This document shows positions 27,868-37,942 of a stretch of DNA of 64,000 nucleotides, piece by piece (the first letter of the stretch is position 1; each line of letters opens with the position of its first letter). Origin of the DNA: Gammaproteobacteria bacterium (GTDB taxonomy: Bacteria; Pseudomonadota; Gammaproteobacteria; Pseudomonadales; Azotimanducaceae); contig VXPO01000174.1 of NCBI GenBank assembly GCA_009839505.1, positions 1-64,000 of the forward strand, written 5' to 3'. The notes under the pieces were generated by a model. That model saw only the letters and a program-made list of their open reading frames with translations, ran no database searches and was not told where the DNA came from. The position numbers were made by a program, and so were the translations under genes.

Positions 27868-28922
27868 GACGTCTGCTCGTTCTCGGTTTGGTGGTCGCGG
27901 GTTGCTCCGAGCCGCAGTCGGAGGAACCTTCGGCAGGTGCCAGCGCGCCCGACCCGATGGACGAGCCCGCGTCGCTGTCCACCGAGGCCCGGGAAGGCCC
28001 CGTATACGCGACGGTTACCCTAACGCCAGCCGAACCGCGCTTGGGCGACCCCTTGAACCTCACCCTGTTGGTGACCGCCGAGACCGGTGTCACGGTGGAC
28101 ATGCCCGCATTCGGGGACGCGCTCGGACGTTTCGCGATCATCGACTTCGCGCCGCGGGAAGAGGTCACGGACGATGGCTCGCGCCTATCCCAGCGCTACA
28201 CCCTGCAGGCGCCCATGAGCGGGCGGCAGCGGATTCCCAGGCTCCGGGTGGAGTTCCTCGACGAACGCGATCCCACGGTCGACGCCAAACCGCGGGAGCT
28301 CTTGACCGATGAACTCGGGTTCGTGGTGGCATCCGTATTGCCCGCCGACCAGCCCCTCGACGAACTACGCCCAGCCCGGGCGGCGCTGGCGGAACTCGAA
28401 GGCCCCTGGCTTGAGCGCAATTGGCCATGGTTGGCGGCGGGTCTGGCCGCGCTGATTGCCGTCGCGGCGGGTGTCGTTGTCTGGCTTCGTCGTGCCGAGG
28501 AACGCGCCAGGGTGACCGCGTTCGACCGCGCTCTGGCACGTCTCGATCGACTGGAGCGCCGCGGCCTCCCGACCGGCGATGCGGTGGACGCCTGGTACGT
28601 CGAGTTGTCCGACACTGTTCGCCGCTACATCGAGGAGCGTTTCGCCTTGCGTGCGCCCGAACTCACCACGGAGGAGTTCCTGGTCGAAGCCGGGCGTTCC
28701 GCCGATCTGACCGTCGCCCACCGGGACTTGCTGTCCGAGTTCCTCGCCACTTGCGACCGGGTGAAGTTCGCCCGGTACAGCCCCGGGGATGACGAGTCCC
28801 GGGAAGCCTTGGAGGTCGCGCGTCGATTCCTCGAAGAGAGTGCGGCGCTCCCGGGCGAAGCGCGCGCCGCTGTCGCGGCACGTTCGCAGTTTGCTACGCA
28901 AACTGCCCTGGTTGCGGAGTGA
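27864..28922 (+). CDS. lipoprotein with DUF4381-like membrane/cytoplasmic module (Bat operon)
   Basis: A 352-aa protein. A lipobox-like VVAGC (Cys14) ends the signal segment, followed by a beta-rich extracytoplasmic domain (about 45-165), a transmembrane helix (about 188-208) and a helical module with DTVRRYIEERFALRAPELTTEEFL and FLATCDRVKFARYSP, the pattern of DUF4381-type proteins in MoxR operons. The lipobox together with an internal transmembrane helix is unusual and may be chance. Its last residues (AARSQFATQTALVAE) are encoded by a tandemly duplicated repeat unit, so the C-terminus appears altered. It overlaps the DUF58 gene by 4 bp. Confidence 0.72.
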
Positions 28923-29040
28923 GCAATGGGCGCACTTGAGTTCCGTGAGCGCGCGCCGCTGGCGCGGCGCGTTGGCAGTTTGCTGCGCAAACTGCGCGTG
29001 GAGAGCGGAGTGAAGTATGGCCGCACTTGAGTTCCGAGAG
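28861..29040 (+). repeat. imperfect ~90-bp tandem duplication with two-hairpin units
   Basis: Unit 1 (28861-28949) and unit 2 (28950-29040) are near copies. Each has hairpin GCCGC-4 nt-GCGGC, a linker (A/G)CGTT, and hairpin GCAGTTTGC-T(A/G)C-GCAAACTGC (28886-28906 and 28975-28995). Each ends in the start region of the BatA gene (ATGG-CGCACTTGAGTTCCG-GAG). The duplication therefore copied the BatA ribosome-binding site and first codons; the upstream ATG at 28926 leads only into a short frame. The two-hairpin layout is shared with repeats near 51.5 and 54 kb. Confidence 0.75.
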
Positions 29041-30027
29041 CCGGTGTTGTTGTTGCTGGCGTTGTTGGCGATTCCTGTCTTCATGCTGGCAAGGCGTGCG
29101 CCCGGACGGGTGCTGTTCTCGTCGTTCGCGTTGCTGCCAAGTGGCGGACGGGGATGGCGTGCGCGCCTCGCGTGGCTGCCGGACGCACTGCTGGCGCTGT
29201 CGCTGGTGGCGCTGGTCGTCTCCCTGGCGGGTCCGCGGGTCGGCGAGCGCTTCAGCCGCGTGCAGCGGGAGGGCATCGCCATCGCCATGGTCGTCGACAC
29301 GTCGGGTTCGATGGCCGCCCTGGATCTGTCGACGCCGGACCGCGAACGGACGCGGTTGCTTGCTGTCCAGGACGTGTTCGAGCAGTTCGTGCTCGGCGGC
29401 GGCGACCTCTCCGGGCGCCCCGACGACCTGATCGGCGTTATCCGCTTTGCCGGGTACGCCGACACGGCGGCCCCGCTGACCCTCGACCATGAGAACGTGG
29501 TGGCCGTGGCCCGCAACCTGGAACTCACCCGGTCGCGTTCGGAGGACGGAACGGCCATCGGCGATGCTCTCGGCCTTGCCGTGGAGCGCTTGCGCGAGGC
29601 ACCGCCGCGGTCGCGGATCGCCGTTCTGCTGACCGACGGGGTCAGCAACGCGGGCGTGGAGTCGCCGCAGTCGGCTGCGGAGCTGGCACGTTCCCAGGGC
29701 GTCAAGGTGTACACCGTCGGCGCCGGTACCAACGGTTTCGCACCGGTCAGAGACGATAGGGGCGTCCTGCGTTCGATGCGCGTGGAGATCGACGAACCGA
29801 CCTTGCGCGACATCGCCGAGCGTACCGGTGGCCGCTACTTCCGCGCCGACAACGCCGACGCGCTCGCTGCGGTGTACGCTGAGATCGATCGGCTGGAGCG
29901 TACGCGGATCACCGAAGATCGCTCGCGCCAGTACGAGGAACTGTTCGCCCCGCCGTTGCTGGCGGCGTTGCTGCTGGTGATGTTCGGCTGGCTGGGCCGC
30001 GTCGTGGTCTTTGCCCGGGTGCCCTGA
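29017..30027 (+). CDS. batA: VWA-domain membrane protein, BatA-like
   Basis: A 336-aa aerotolerance-type protein: two N-terminal transmembrane helices (about 9-24 and 55-72), a VWA domain with MIDAS DTSGS (94-98), the Thr of EDGTAIGDAL and Asp of LLTDGVSN, and a C-terminal transmembrane helix. BatA proteins are anchored in the inner membrane with the VWA domain exposed to the periplasm. The ATG at 29017 is preceded by GGAGTGAAGT. The first codons are duplicated 91 bp upstream without a long reading frame. It is followed after 1 bp by the BatB-like gene. Confidence 0.88.
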   Translation: MAALEFREPVLLLLALLAIPVFMLARRAPGRVLFSSFALLPSGGRGWRARLAWLPDALLALSLVALVVSLAGPRVGERFSRVQREGIAIAMVVDTSGSMAALDLSTPDRERTRLLAVQDVFEQFVLGGGDLSGRPDDLIGVIRFAGYADTAAPLTLDHENVVAVARNLELTRSRSEDGTAIGDALGLAVERLREAPPRSRIAVLLTDGVSNAGVESPQSAAELARSQGVKVYTVGAGTNGFAPVRDDRGVLRSMRVEIDEPTLRDIAERTGGRYFRADNADALAAVYAEIDRLERTRITEDRSRQYEELFAPPLLAALLLVMFGWLGRVVVFARVP

Positions 30028-30028
30028 C

Positions 30029-31063
30029 ATGGACGATATCGTGTTCGCAAGCCCGCAACTCGTGCACGGCGTCTGGCCGGCGCTGGCACTGGTCGCGCTA
30101 CTCGCATTCCTGGAGTTCCACCACCGGGATCTTCTCGGCCGTTTCGTTTCGCCCGCCATGCAGACACGCTTGGCGTCGTCCGCGTCCGTAACCCGCCGTG
30201 TCGTCAAGCTCGCACTCGTGCTGCTGACGCTGTTGTGCGGCGTCGTCGGGCTGATGCGGCCGCAGACCCCCGGAGGCACCGAGGCGATCGCCGCGCGCAA
30301 GGTGAGCGCGGACATCATGGTGGTGCTCGACGTCTCCAAGAGCATGCTCGCCGAGGATGCCGCGCCGAATCGGCTGGCGCGCGCGAAGGCCGACATCGCC
30401 GAGTTCGTGGACCGCGTCACCGGTCACCGGGTCGGTCTCGTCGCGTTCGCGGGTCGCGCCGTGGTGATGAGCCCGCTGACCACCGACTACGGTTTCTTCC
30501 ACCTGGTGCTGCGCAACGTCGACACGTCCGTGGTGTCGCGGGGCGGGACCCGGATCGGCGACGCCCTAAGCAAATCCGTGGCCGCCTTCGGTCCGAACCG
30601 CGGGGTCTCCCGGGTGATGTTGCTGATCACGGATGGCGAGGACCACGACTCCTATCCTCTCGATGCCGTGGACGAGGCGGTCGCCGCCGGCATCCGCATC
30701 GTCGCCATCGGCTTCGGCAGCGAGGAGGGCAGCGAGATCACTCTCACCGACCCGGACACCGGCGCGCGGAGCCTTCTCGTCGACGACGACGGAACCGTGG
30801 TGCGCTCCCGCCTCGACGGCGAACTGCTGCGCGAACTGGCGTTGCGCACCGAAGGCGTCTACGTCCCGGCCGGCACGTCGGCGCTGGATCTCGACGCCAT
30901 CGTCGAGGCGCACGTCGAACCGTTGGTGTCCGACGCCAGCGGCAGGCTGCAGCGACGGGCGCCGACGGAACACTATTTCTGGCTGGTGTTAGCGGCGATT
31001 GTGTTCCTGACGACCGCGGTCTGGGTCGCGGGTGCGGGACCGAGGCTGGTCCGGGGGCATTAG
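30029..31063 (+). CDS. batB: VWA-domain membrane protein, BatB-like
   Basis: A 344-aa protein with N-terminal transmembrane helices (about 14-29 and 58-76), a VWA domain with MIDAS DVSKS (101-105), GGTRIGDAL and LLITDGEDHD, and a C-terminal transmembrane helix. The sequence resembles BatB more than BatA. The ATG lies 1 bp after the BatA stop; the next gene begins 1 bp after its own stop. It should work with BatA and MoxR in an envelope-associated complex. Confidence 0.88.
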   Translation: MDDIVFASPQLVHGVWPALALVALLAFLEFHHRDLLGRFVSPAMQTRLASSASVTRRVVKLALVLLTLLCGVVGLMRPQTPGGTEAIAARKVSADIMVVLDVSKSMLAEDAAPNRLARAKADIAEFVDRVTGHRVGLVAFAGRAVVMSPLTTDYGFFHLVLRNVDTSVVSRGGTRIGDALSKSVAAFGPNRGVSRVMLLITDGEDHDSYPLDAVDEAVAAGIRIVAIGFGSEEGSEITLTDPDTGARSLLVDDDGTVVRSRLDGELLRELALRTEGVYVPAGTSALDLDAIVEAHVEPLVSDASGRLQRRAPTEHYFWLVLAAIVFLTTAVWVAGAGPRLVRGH

Positions 31064-31064
31064 C

Positions 31065-33602
31065 ATGGACCAGCTACTCTGTCTGTTGCGCAGTCGCCGG
31101 CGTCTTCCCGGCGGGAGAATTCGATCTCGGGGCGAGCGCGAGGCGGGCGCCTCCGATCTGCGACGACTGATCGCGTGGGGGCTCTTCATTCTGGGAGTTG
31201 CCGCGGGCGCGGAGGAAGCCAACGCGCCGGATCCCGTCGCGCCGGCCTTGGAGGGCGAGACGTCCGACGAGGACGAGCCGGTCGAGGAGCAGTCGGCGGG
31301 GGAAGCCCCGGAGCTGACGGCACGCGGCCGCTACAACCTGGGTCTTGTGCATTTCGGCGAAGGAAACTACGAGGAGGCGGCGACGGCGTTCCTGGCGGCG
31401 CGCGACAACGCCGGGCCGGATCCCGAGCTTCGCTACCGGGCGGCGTTCAACCTCGGTCTGTCGCTGGCGGCCCAGGCGGGCTTCGGCGAACCCTTGGCGG
31501 ACCCAGATGCAGACCCGGTGCCCGAAGCCCCTCCGCGGACCGAGCCATTCCCGTCCGAACCACCACTCGCCCCGGAACAGATAATCGAGACGCTGCGCCA
31601 GAGCGCGGCCTGGTTCAACGACGCGGTGCGCCTGGCACCACCGGGGGACGACGACGCCCGCATCAATCTCGAGCTCGTGTCCAAGTGGATTCTGCAACTC
31701 GCCGACCAGTTAAACGAAGGCGACCAGCTGGCGGCCCGCCTAGACCGTTTGATCGACGACCAACGCGGGATCCGGGACCAGGTGCGTGGGCTTCTCGGTG
31801 AAGTCGCCAATGCGGGCGCGGGCGCGGAGCCGGTGGGTTTCGCGACCGACTTCGAGGCGCTGGCGGCACGCGAGCGGGCGTTGATGGCCGAGGTCAGTGA
31901 CTGCGTGGACCTCGCCGCGGAGGAACGCCTGTTCATCGAGCAGCTGCCGGAGGAGGAGCGTTCGCCGGATCAACAAGGCCGCGCCTACCAACTCGCGGCG
32001 CTGACCGACTACCTGGAGCGTGCGCGGCAGTCCTTGAGCGATGCGCGGCGGCGCCTGCGCCGGTTGGAGGGCGAACGCGCTCACCGGCGCGTGGACGCCG
32101 CGCTCGCCGAACTGAAACGCGCCCGCGAGCAGTTGTGGGATCCGATCACGGTACTTCAGGCCGCGGCCCGCGACCAACAGGATTTGATCGGCCACACCGG
32201 TTTGCTCGCGGCGTTCGACCGGGAGTCGCGGCGGCCTGATTCCGCCCGGCCCGCCTGGTTGACGCACAAGCACCTCGTGGACCGGCAGGGGGATATCGGC
32301 GCGCGTACGGGTGGCATTCTTGGTCGGTTCGAGGCAGTGGCGGCCACCGACCCCGCCGTGCTTGAAGAAGCCGCCGAACCGGGCGCGCAACGCATCTTCG
32401 CCGCGGCCATCGCGGCAGTGCCGATCCTCGACGACAGCGTGGCCGCGATGCGCAACGCCATTGCGGCCCTGGAGTCCGGCGATGCATCCACGGGCATGGC
32501 CGAGGAGCTGATGGCACTCGTGGCCTTGTCCGAGGCGATCGAACTGTTCGCCGACGTCAAGACCCTGATCAACCTCGCCTACCACGACCATCAGGGGGTG
32601 GTCGGGCTGCTCGGTCCCGGTGACGACTCGACGGAGTCCGATCCGGATGTCGTCGACGGCACCGAGGTGATCGACCGATTCGTGGATGACAACGCCAGGC
32701 GTCTGGCCCGCCTTGAGACGTTGCTCGCCGAGGAAGCGAAGTCCGCCGCAGCCGCGATCGGTGCCGAGGGCGGCGACGAGGTCAATGCGGCAGCGGCGCG
32801 CCAAGCCAGCGATCAGCGCTACCAGTTGGCCGAGACGGCCCGCCAACGTGCGGCCGAAGGACTGACGGAACTCGCGGACCACTTGGCGCGGGGCTCGGCG
32901 GCTGCGGCACGGACCCAGGCGGCGGAGACCCTGGAGGATCTGGATCAGCTGCGCCGGTTGTTCTTCTCCATCGTGGAGCACATTGCCGCGCTGCTCGACG
33001 AACAAGGGGACACCCACGACGAGACGGCGACGTTGCAGGTGGAGTCGTCGGCGGACTTGGGCGATGCCTTCGCCCCGTCCATCGGGGCCGCCGCGCAGCG
33101 ACAGAGCGGTCACGCCAGGCTTGCCGATCAGTTGGCAGCGGCGCTGGCGCGGCAAGCGGACGCCCAGGGTTCGCCGTCTGCGAACGCCGCGGCACCTGCA
33201 CCCACCGTCGACCCCGGCGCCGGCGAACGATTCGCCAAGGCGGCGGAGGAAGTGCGCAAGGGAGCGGGCCGGATGACCAGCGCTGCGGCCCTGCTTGCCG
33301 AGGCCGCCGAACGGGCGAGGTCGATGTCCCCGGAGCTCGAGCCGGCGCTTGCCGACCAGCGCGCCGCGATGGAACACCTCGAGAACGCGTTGCGTGAGCT
33401 TGTTCCCCCCCAGCAGCAGCAACAGGAGCAAGGCGAGGAGCAACAGCAGGGCGAGCAGGCGCAGCCGCAGCCTTCGGAAGACGAGCAGATGTCCCAGCGT
33501 CAGGCCTTGAAGCGGCTGCAGGCGATCCGTGACCGCGAGGCCGAACGGCAACGCGGTCAACGCGAACGCGGCCAACGCGAACCGGTGGAGAAGGACTGGT
33601 GA
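31065..33602 (+). CDS. large TPR/coiled-coil protein of the Bat operon, Q-rich C-terminus
   Basis: An 845-aa protein. After a basic N-terminus there is a hydrophobic segment (about 39-50), then a TPR-like stretch (GRYNLGLVHFGEGNYEEAATAFL, and a second repeat after it). Most of the chain is Ala/Glu/Arg-rich helix (about 170-770). The end is a glutamine-rich run followed by QRQALKRLQAIRDRE and the PVEKDW terminus, which resembles BatC/TPR proteins in this position. It is far longer than typical BatC. The signal-like segment begins about 38 residues in, so a later start cannot be excluded. The batDE gene overlaps its stop (GTGA). Confidence 0.75.
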   Translation: MDQLLCLLRSRRRLPGGRIRSRGEREAGASDLRRLIAWGLFILGVAAGAEEANAPDPVAPALEGETSDEDEPVEEQSAGEAPELTARGRYNLGLVHFGEGNYEEAATAFLAARDNAGPDPELRYRAAFNLGLSLAAQAGFGEPLADPDADPVPEAPPRTEPFPSEPPLAPEQIIETLRQSAAWFNDAVRLAPPGDDDARINLELVSKWILQLADQLNEGDQLAARLDRLIDDQRGIRDQVRGLLGEVANAGAGAEPVGFATDFEALAARERALMAEVSDCVDLAAEERLFIEQLPEEERSPDQQGRAYQLAALTDYLERARQSLSDARRRLRRLEGERAHRRVDAALAELKRAREQLWDPITVLQAAARDQQDLIGHTGLLAAFDRESRRPDSARPAWLTHKHLVDRQGDIGARTGGILGRFEAVAATDPAVLEEAAEPGAQRIFAAAIAAVPILDDSVAAMRNAIAALESGDASTGMAEELMALVALSEAIELFADVKTLINLAYHDHQGVVGLLGPGDDSTESDPDVVDGTEVIDRFVDDNARRLARLETLLAEEAKSAAAAIGAEGGDEVNAAAARQASDQRYQLAETARQRAAEGLTELADHLARGSAAAARTQAAETLEDLDQLRRLFFSIVEHIAALLDEQGDTHDETATLQVESSADLGDAFAPSIGAAAQRQSGHARLADQLAAALARQADAQGSPSANAAAPAPTVDPGAGERFAKAAEEVRKGAGRMTSAAALLAEAAERARSMSPELEPALADQRAAMEHLENALRELVPPQQQQQEQGEEQQQGEQAQPQPSEDEQMSQRQALKRLQAIRDREAERQRGQRERGQREPVEKDW

Positions 33603-36172
33603 ACGGCCGTTGGTTTCGGATGCTGTGCGTCGTGCCGGCTTTCGTTGCCGGTTCGGCTGTGGCGGCGGAACTGTCCCTGTCGGTGGAGTCGGAGGCCATC
33701 CACGCCAACATGCCCTTCACCCTTGCCCTGTCGGCCAAGGGATTCGAGGAGGAGCCTACGCCGGAACCGCCGACGCTCGCCATCGACGGCTGCGAGGTCA
33801 CCTATCTCGGCGTGAGCCCCAGCGTGTCGTCGCGTATCGAGATCATCAACAATCGGCGTTCCGAGTGGCGGGACGTCACGTTCGTCTACCGCTGGCGCGT
33901 ACTGGCGCCGTCCGCCGGACGTTACACGGTGCCGCCGTTGCGCGTAGAACAGGGTGGCGTGGCCGCCAACGTTCCGGGGGCGTCGTTCGAGGCCCCGGAG
34001 GTGCCGGAGACGAGCGACATGATCGTCCGGCTGCGCTTGCCCGAGCGACCGGTATGGGTTGGCGAGACGTTCGAGGTCGGCGTGGACTGGCTGCTTGGGC
34101 GCGACGTTCGGAACTACCAGTTCGCCGTCCCGTTGTTCGACCTCGACGGTGCCGAAGTGACGCCGGGCGAAGGTGCCGCCGGTGCGCGGATCGTGCCGTT
34201 CTACGCCGGTACAAGGCAGATCGGACTGCCGCTGGCAAGGTCGACGGTGAACGACTCGGGCCGACAGTACACTCGATTCTCGTTTCCCGCCCGGGTGACT
34301 CTCAACCGTCCGGGTACCGTGGAATTGGACCCGGTGCGCGTCGTCGCGCAACTGCAGGCGGGATCGGGAAGGGATCGCTGGGGCTTCAGCAGACCGCGCT
34401 ACGAGTTGCATCGCGCCGAGGGCGATCGGGCGCGGTTGACCGTGCGGCCGCTACCCGTGGCCAACCGCCCGGCGACATTCGTCAACGCCATCGGCGGCGG
34501 CTTTTCCATCGACGTGCAGGCGAGTAGGACCGTGGTGTCCGTCGGCGAACCCGTCGAACTCGCCCTCATGCTGCGCGGCGATGGCCCGTTGACCGGGGTG
34601 AGCCTGCCGCCGCTCGTCGGGCCGGGCGGTCTCCCGGCGGCGCATTTCAGTGTTCCCGAAGGCAGCATCCCGGGTGAGATCGATGCCGACACCAACAGCA
34701 AACGGTTCGCCGTCACCGTGCGGGTCAAGAGCGCGGAAGTGCGCGAGATCCCGGCCATTGCGTTCTCCTATTTCGATCCCGGCGCCGGCGAATACCGCAC
34801 CGTCACGAGCCGGCCGGTGGCGTTGTCCGTGGGTGCGGGCGAGGTCATCGGCGTCGACGACGTGGTGGCCGCGCCGACGCGCCCCGTTGCGGGTCGCGAC
34901 AAAGACTCGGCGGACCCCGAAGGAAGCGGTGCGGCAATCGCCACGCTGGTGGGCGCAGACATGTCGTTGAGCGATTCGGAGCGGACGCTCGCCGCCCCTT
35001 GGGGCGATGTGGACCTGAACTACGTTCTGCCCGTTCTCTACGGCGTGCCCGTGGCGGTGGTCCTGTTGCTCGTTTGGCTGGCCCGGAGCGATGACCGACG
35101 GGCGCACGGCCGAGCGGTGCGCCAGGCGCTGCGGAGCTTGGAGCAGTCACTCGCTACGCGTGACCCGGCGCGCCAGGCGGCACCTGACATCGTCGCGGCG
35201 ATGCGACGTCTCGCGAACGTGTCGGGGAGCGACCCGGGCGAGGCCGCGCGACTTCTCGAGCAGCTCGAGACGCGCGCATTCGATCCGGCAGCCAGCGACG
35301 AGACCGTGAGCGGAGAAACGGCCGACGAACTGCGCCGAATCGCCCGGCGTTGGGCGAGCGGCAAACCTAGGGGGACTGTGCAGCCACCATGGGCGGCGGC
35401 GTCGGTCCTTGGCGTGGCGATCCTCCTCGCGCCAGCCGGTCTGGGGGCGACGGACGGCACCGTCGGCGAGGTCGAACGGGCGCGCGAACTCTATCGGTCG
35501 GCCCTCGAAGAAGGCGATCGTTTGCGACGGGTTCGCCAGTTCGGGGCAGCGGAACGCGCGTTCCGTTCGTTGGCCGACGCCAACTGGGATGCACCGGAGC
35601 TGCAGGTCGATTGGGGCAATGCGGCCCTCGGTAGCCAGGATGCGGGCCGCGCCGTGCTCGCCTATCGACGCGCCTTGGACACCGACCCCGGCAACGAACG
35701 CGCTCGCGCGAACCTCGCTTGGCTGCGCGACCGGCAGCCCATCTGGCTACCACGCCCGCCGAGCGCGGATGCGTTCGACTCGCTGCTGTTCTGGCGGCAA
35801 CGGTTCACCGTCACTCAACTGCACTTGATCGGTGGTGTGGCGTTCGCCATCGGTGTGCTGGCGCTGGCGCCGTGGCGTCGCCGCCCTCGTGGATTGCGCG
35901 GCATGTCCGTGCCGTTCCTGATCGCTTGGGCGATCGTCACCGGTTCGGCACTCGCGACTGGCCACTCGGCGAACGAGGGTGTTGTGCTCCTCGACGGCGC
36001 GACGCTGCGTTCAGCGGATAGCGCCGGCGCGTCCCCCACCTTCGCGAATCCGCTCCCGGCGGGCACGGAGGTGACCGTGGTCGAGTCGCGCGATGCCTGG
36101 GTCCGTGTGGCGCTCGAAGACGGTAGCCGCGGCTGGTTGGCGGCAAGCGCCGTTGAAACGGTGGTCCCGTAG
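33599..36172 (+). CDS. BatD-BatE fusion with C-terminal SH3-like domain
   Basis: An 857-aa protein. A signal peptide (1-22, ending VAA) leads into a BatD-like array of Ig-type domains (about 24-415), a transmembrane helix near 480-497, and a linker with a second hydrophobic segment (near 600-615). A TPR module follows (AERAFRSLADANW and AVLAYRRALDTDPGNERARANLAWL, about 640-710), then two transmembrane segments and a bacterial SH3-like domain (about 795-857). BatD and BatE are separate genes in many genomes; here they are one chain. Its GTG overlaps the previous stop by 4 bp, and it closes the operon. Confidence 0.85.
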   Translation: MNGRWFRMLCVVPAFVAGSAVAAELSLSVESEAIHANMPFTLALSAKGFEEEPTPEPPTLAIDGCEVTYLGVSPSVSSRIEIINNRRSEWRDVTFVYRWRVLAPSAGRYTVPPLRVEQGGVAANVPGASFEAPEVPETSDMIVRLRLPERPVWVGETFEVGVDWLLGRDVRNYQFAVPLFDLDGAEVTPGEGAAGARIVPFYAGTRQIGLPLARSTVNDSGRQYTRFSFPARVTLNRPGTVELDPVRVVAQLQAGSGRDRWGFSRPRYELHRAEGDRARLTVRPLPVANRPATFVNAIGGGFSIDVQASRTVVSVGEPVELALMLRGDGPLTGVSLPPLVGPGGLPAAHFSVPEGSIPGEIDADTNSKRFAVTVRVKSAEVREIPAIAFSYFDPGAGEYRTVTSRPVALSVGAGEVIGVDDVVAAPTRPVAGRDKDSADPEGSGAAIATLVGADMSLSDSERTLAAPWGDVDLNYVLPVLYGVPVAVVLLLVWLARSDDRRAHGRAVRQALRSLEQSLATRDPARQAAPDIVAAMRRLANVSGSDPGEAARLLEQLETRAFDPAASDETVSGETADELRRIARRWASGKPRGTVQPPWAAASVLGVAILLAPAGLGATDGTVGEVERARELYRSALEEGDRLRRVRQFGAAERAFRSLADANWDAPELQVDWGNAALGSQDAGRAVLAYRRALDTDPGNERARANLAWLRDRQPIWLPRPPSADAFDSLLFWRQRFTVTQLHLIGGVAFAIGVLALAPWRRRPRGLRGMSVPFLIAWAIVTGSALATGHSANEGVVLLDGATLRSADSAGASPTFANPLPAGTEVTVVESRDAWVRVALEDGSRGWLAASAVETVVP

Positions 36173-36214
36173 CACTCGCAACGTGCACCACCGCGTTGGC
36201 CAGCGCGCCGAGTT

Positions 36215-37081
36215 CTAGTCCTTAACCGCTTGGAAGTACTCCTCCGCGGATTTCAGATGCGCGTCCACATCGGTCCCGTGGCCGACATAGTGGGTCACGA
36301 CCGCGAGATGCGTGCAGCCAAGATCCTGCCAACGGTCATGGTGCGTCTTCCACCGTTCGGGATCACCGCCCCGGGTCTGTGCTTGGGCTTGGATACCGAA
36401 TCCGTCCCAAGGTAGGCCCGCGGCTTCACGGGCGGCGCGGATGGTGGTCAGCGCTTCGCGGGACTTTTCGTTGGGCGTGCCGATCGGAACCCAGCCGTCG
36501 CCAAGTCGGCCGCAACGCTTGAGCAGTGCGGGGTGGCCGCCGCCGAACCAGATCGGCACCGGCTCGGCCGGCCGCGGCAGAATGCTGGCCTTGGTGACGG
36601 TGTGGAACCTGCCACGGTAGTCCACCGTGTCCTCGGTCCACAGCCGTCGCAGGAGCTCGACCTGCTCGGCCTGACGCGCTCCCCGCTGAGCGAACGGCAC
36701 ATCCAGCGCCTCGTATTCGACCTCGTTCCAGCCGGTGCCGATGCCCAGTCGGAAGCGGTTCCCGGACAGGATAGCCAGTTCCGCCGCCTGCTTGGCGACC
36801 AGTGCCGTCTGACGCTGCGGCAGGATCATCACGCACGAGCAGAACCCGATCGTCTCGGTGGCCGCCGCCATGAACGAGAACAGGGTGAAGGGCTCGTGGA
36901 AGGCGACGTCCTTGTCGTAGGGTCCGCTCCAACCGCCCGGCCGGTCGGGGTCAGCGCCGAGAACGTGGTCGTAGGTGAGGATGTGGTCGGCACCCAGGGC
37001 TTGTGCCCCCTGGGCGTAGTCGCGGATGGCGACCGGATCGACGCCGATCTCGTTGTGCGGGAACACCACGCCAAGCTTCAT
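36215..37081 (-). CDS. LLM-class flavin-dependent oxidoreductase
   Basis: A 288-aa luciferase-like monooxygenase-fold protein of the F420/FMN group. Recognisable parts are LTYDHVLGADPDRPG, LGIGTGWNEVEYEALDVPFAQRGARQAEQVELLRRLW and PIWFGGGHPALLKRCGRLGDGWVP, the usual order in TIGR03619-like proteins. It probably oxidises or reduces an organic substrate with F420 or FMN; which cofactor cannot be decided. It converges on the Bat operon with a 42-bp gap. A short gap separates it from the SDR gene upstream. Confidence 0.88.
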   Translation of the reverse strand: MKLGVVFPHNEIGVDPVAIRDYAQGAQALGADHILTYDHVLGADPDRPGGWSGPYDKDVAFHEPFTLFSFMAAATETIGFCSCVMILPQRQTALVAKQAAELAILSGNRFRLGIGTGWNEVEYEALDVPFAQRGARQAEQVELLRRLWTEDTVDYRGRFHTVTKASILPRPAEPVPIWFGGGHPALLKRCGRLGDGWVPIGTPNEKSREALTTIRAAREAAGLPWDGFGIQAQAQTRGGDPERWKTHHDRWQDLGCTHLAVVTHYVGHGTDVDAHLKSAEEYFQAVKD

Positions 37082-37131
37082 TTGGTTGTCCTTGTCGGTT
37101 GGCAGCCCGCAATGATAGTCCGGCGGGATCG

Positions 37132-37893
37132 TCAGTAATGAATGCGCTTGGTGAGACCGCCATCGATCACGAAGTTGGTACCCGTGACGTAGCTTGCCGC
37201 CGGGCTCGCGATGAACGCGACCGCTTGTGCGACCTCCGACGCCGTGCCCAGGCGTCCCATCGCGGTTCGGCCCAGGATCTCGGCGTAGACCTGTGGCTGA
37301 TCGGTCTGTGCCCGTTCCCAGACGCTGCCGGGAAACAGGATGGCGCCCGGCGAGATCACGTTGGCGCGGATGCCATCCGGCGCCAACCGTTGCGCGAGGC
37401 CGCTCGCGTAGGCCGTCAGTGCGGCCTTGATCGCCGTGTACGGACGTTCCCCCGCGTAGATTTCGAGCGCGGCGACGCTCGACATGACGACGACGGATCC
37501 GGCGTCAGACTGCCTGAGGAACGGGATGGCGTGTTCGACGGTAACAACCGTGCCCATGATGTCGGTGTCGAAACCAGCCCGCCAGGCGGCGAGTTCGGGC
37601 TTGTTGGCCACCGCTCCAGCGTTTGCGACGACGATGTCGATGCCACCCATGTGCCCCGCGCTCGCCTCGGTCCAATCCGCCACGGCGGTGTCGTCAGAAA
37701 CATCCACCGGTGTGCCGAACACGGTGTGGCCCCGTTGCCGCAGCTCCGTTTCGACAACGTCGACCGCACCCGCCGTGCGCGCACAGAACGACACCCGGCA
37801 ACCTTCGTCGGCCAGGGCCTCGACCATGGCGCGACCGATGCCGCGGGTGCCGCCGGTCACTAGGGCGCATTTTCCGTCGAGGCGGAGGTCCAT
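37132..37893 (-). CDS. short-chain dehydrogenase/reductase
   Basis: A 253-aa SDR with the cofactor motif TGGTRGIG (13-20), NAGAV (91-95) and the catalytic Ser139, Tyr152 and Lys156 (YTAIK). It is an NAD(P)-dependent oxidoreductase of unknown substrate. The ATG at 37893 has AAGGA upstream and gives the normal SDR N-terminus; a longer frame reaches into repeat sequence and is rejected. It lies 50 bp upstream of the LLM gene, so the two may be cotranscribed. Confidence 0.9.
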   Translation of the reverse strand: MDLRLDGKCALVTGGTRGIGRAMVEALADEGCRVSFCARTAGAVDVVETELRQRGHTVFGTPVDVSDDTAVADWTEASAGHMGGIDIVVANAGAVANKPELAAWRAGFDTDIMGTVVTVEHAIPFLRQSDAGSVVVMSSVAALEIYAGERPYTAIKAALTAYASGLAQRLAPDGIRANVISPGAILFPGSVWERAQTDQPQVYAEILGRTAMGRLGTASEVAQAVAFIASPAASYVTGTNFVIDGGLTKRIHY

Positions 37894-37942
37894 CGTGCCG
37901 TCCTTGGGAGCCGTTCGAGGGGGCGGCATGGTAGCCGGTCCA

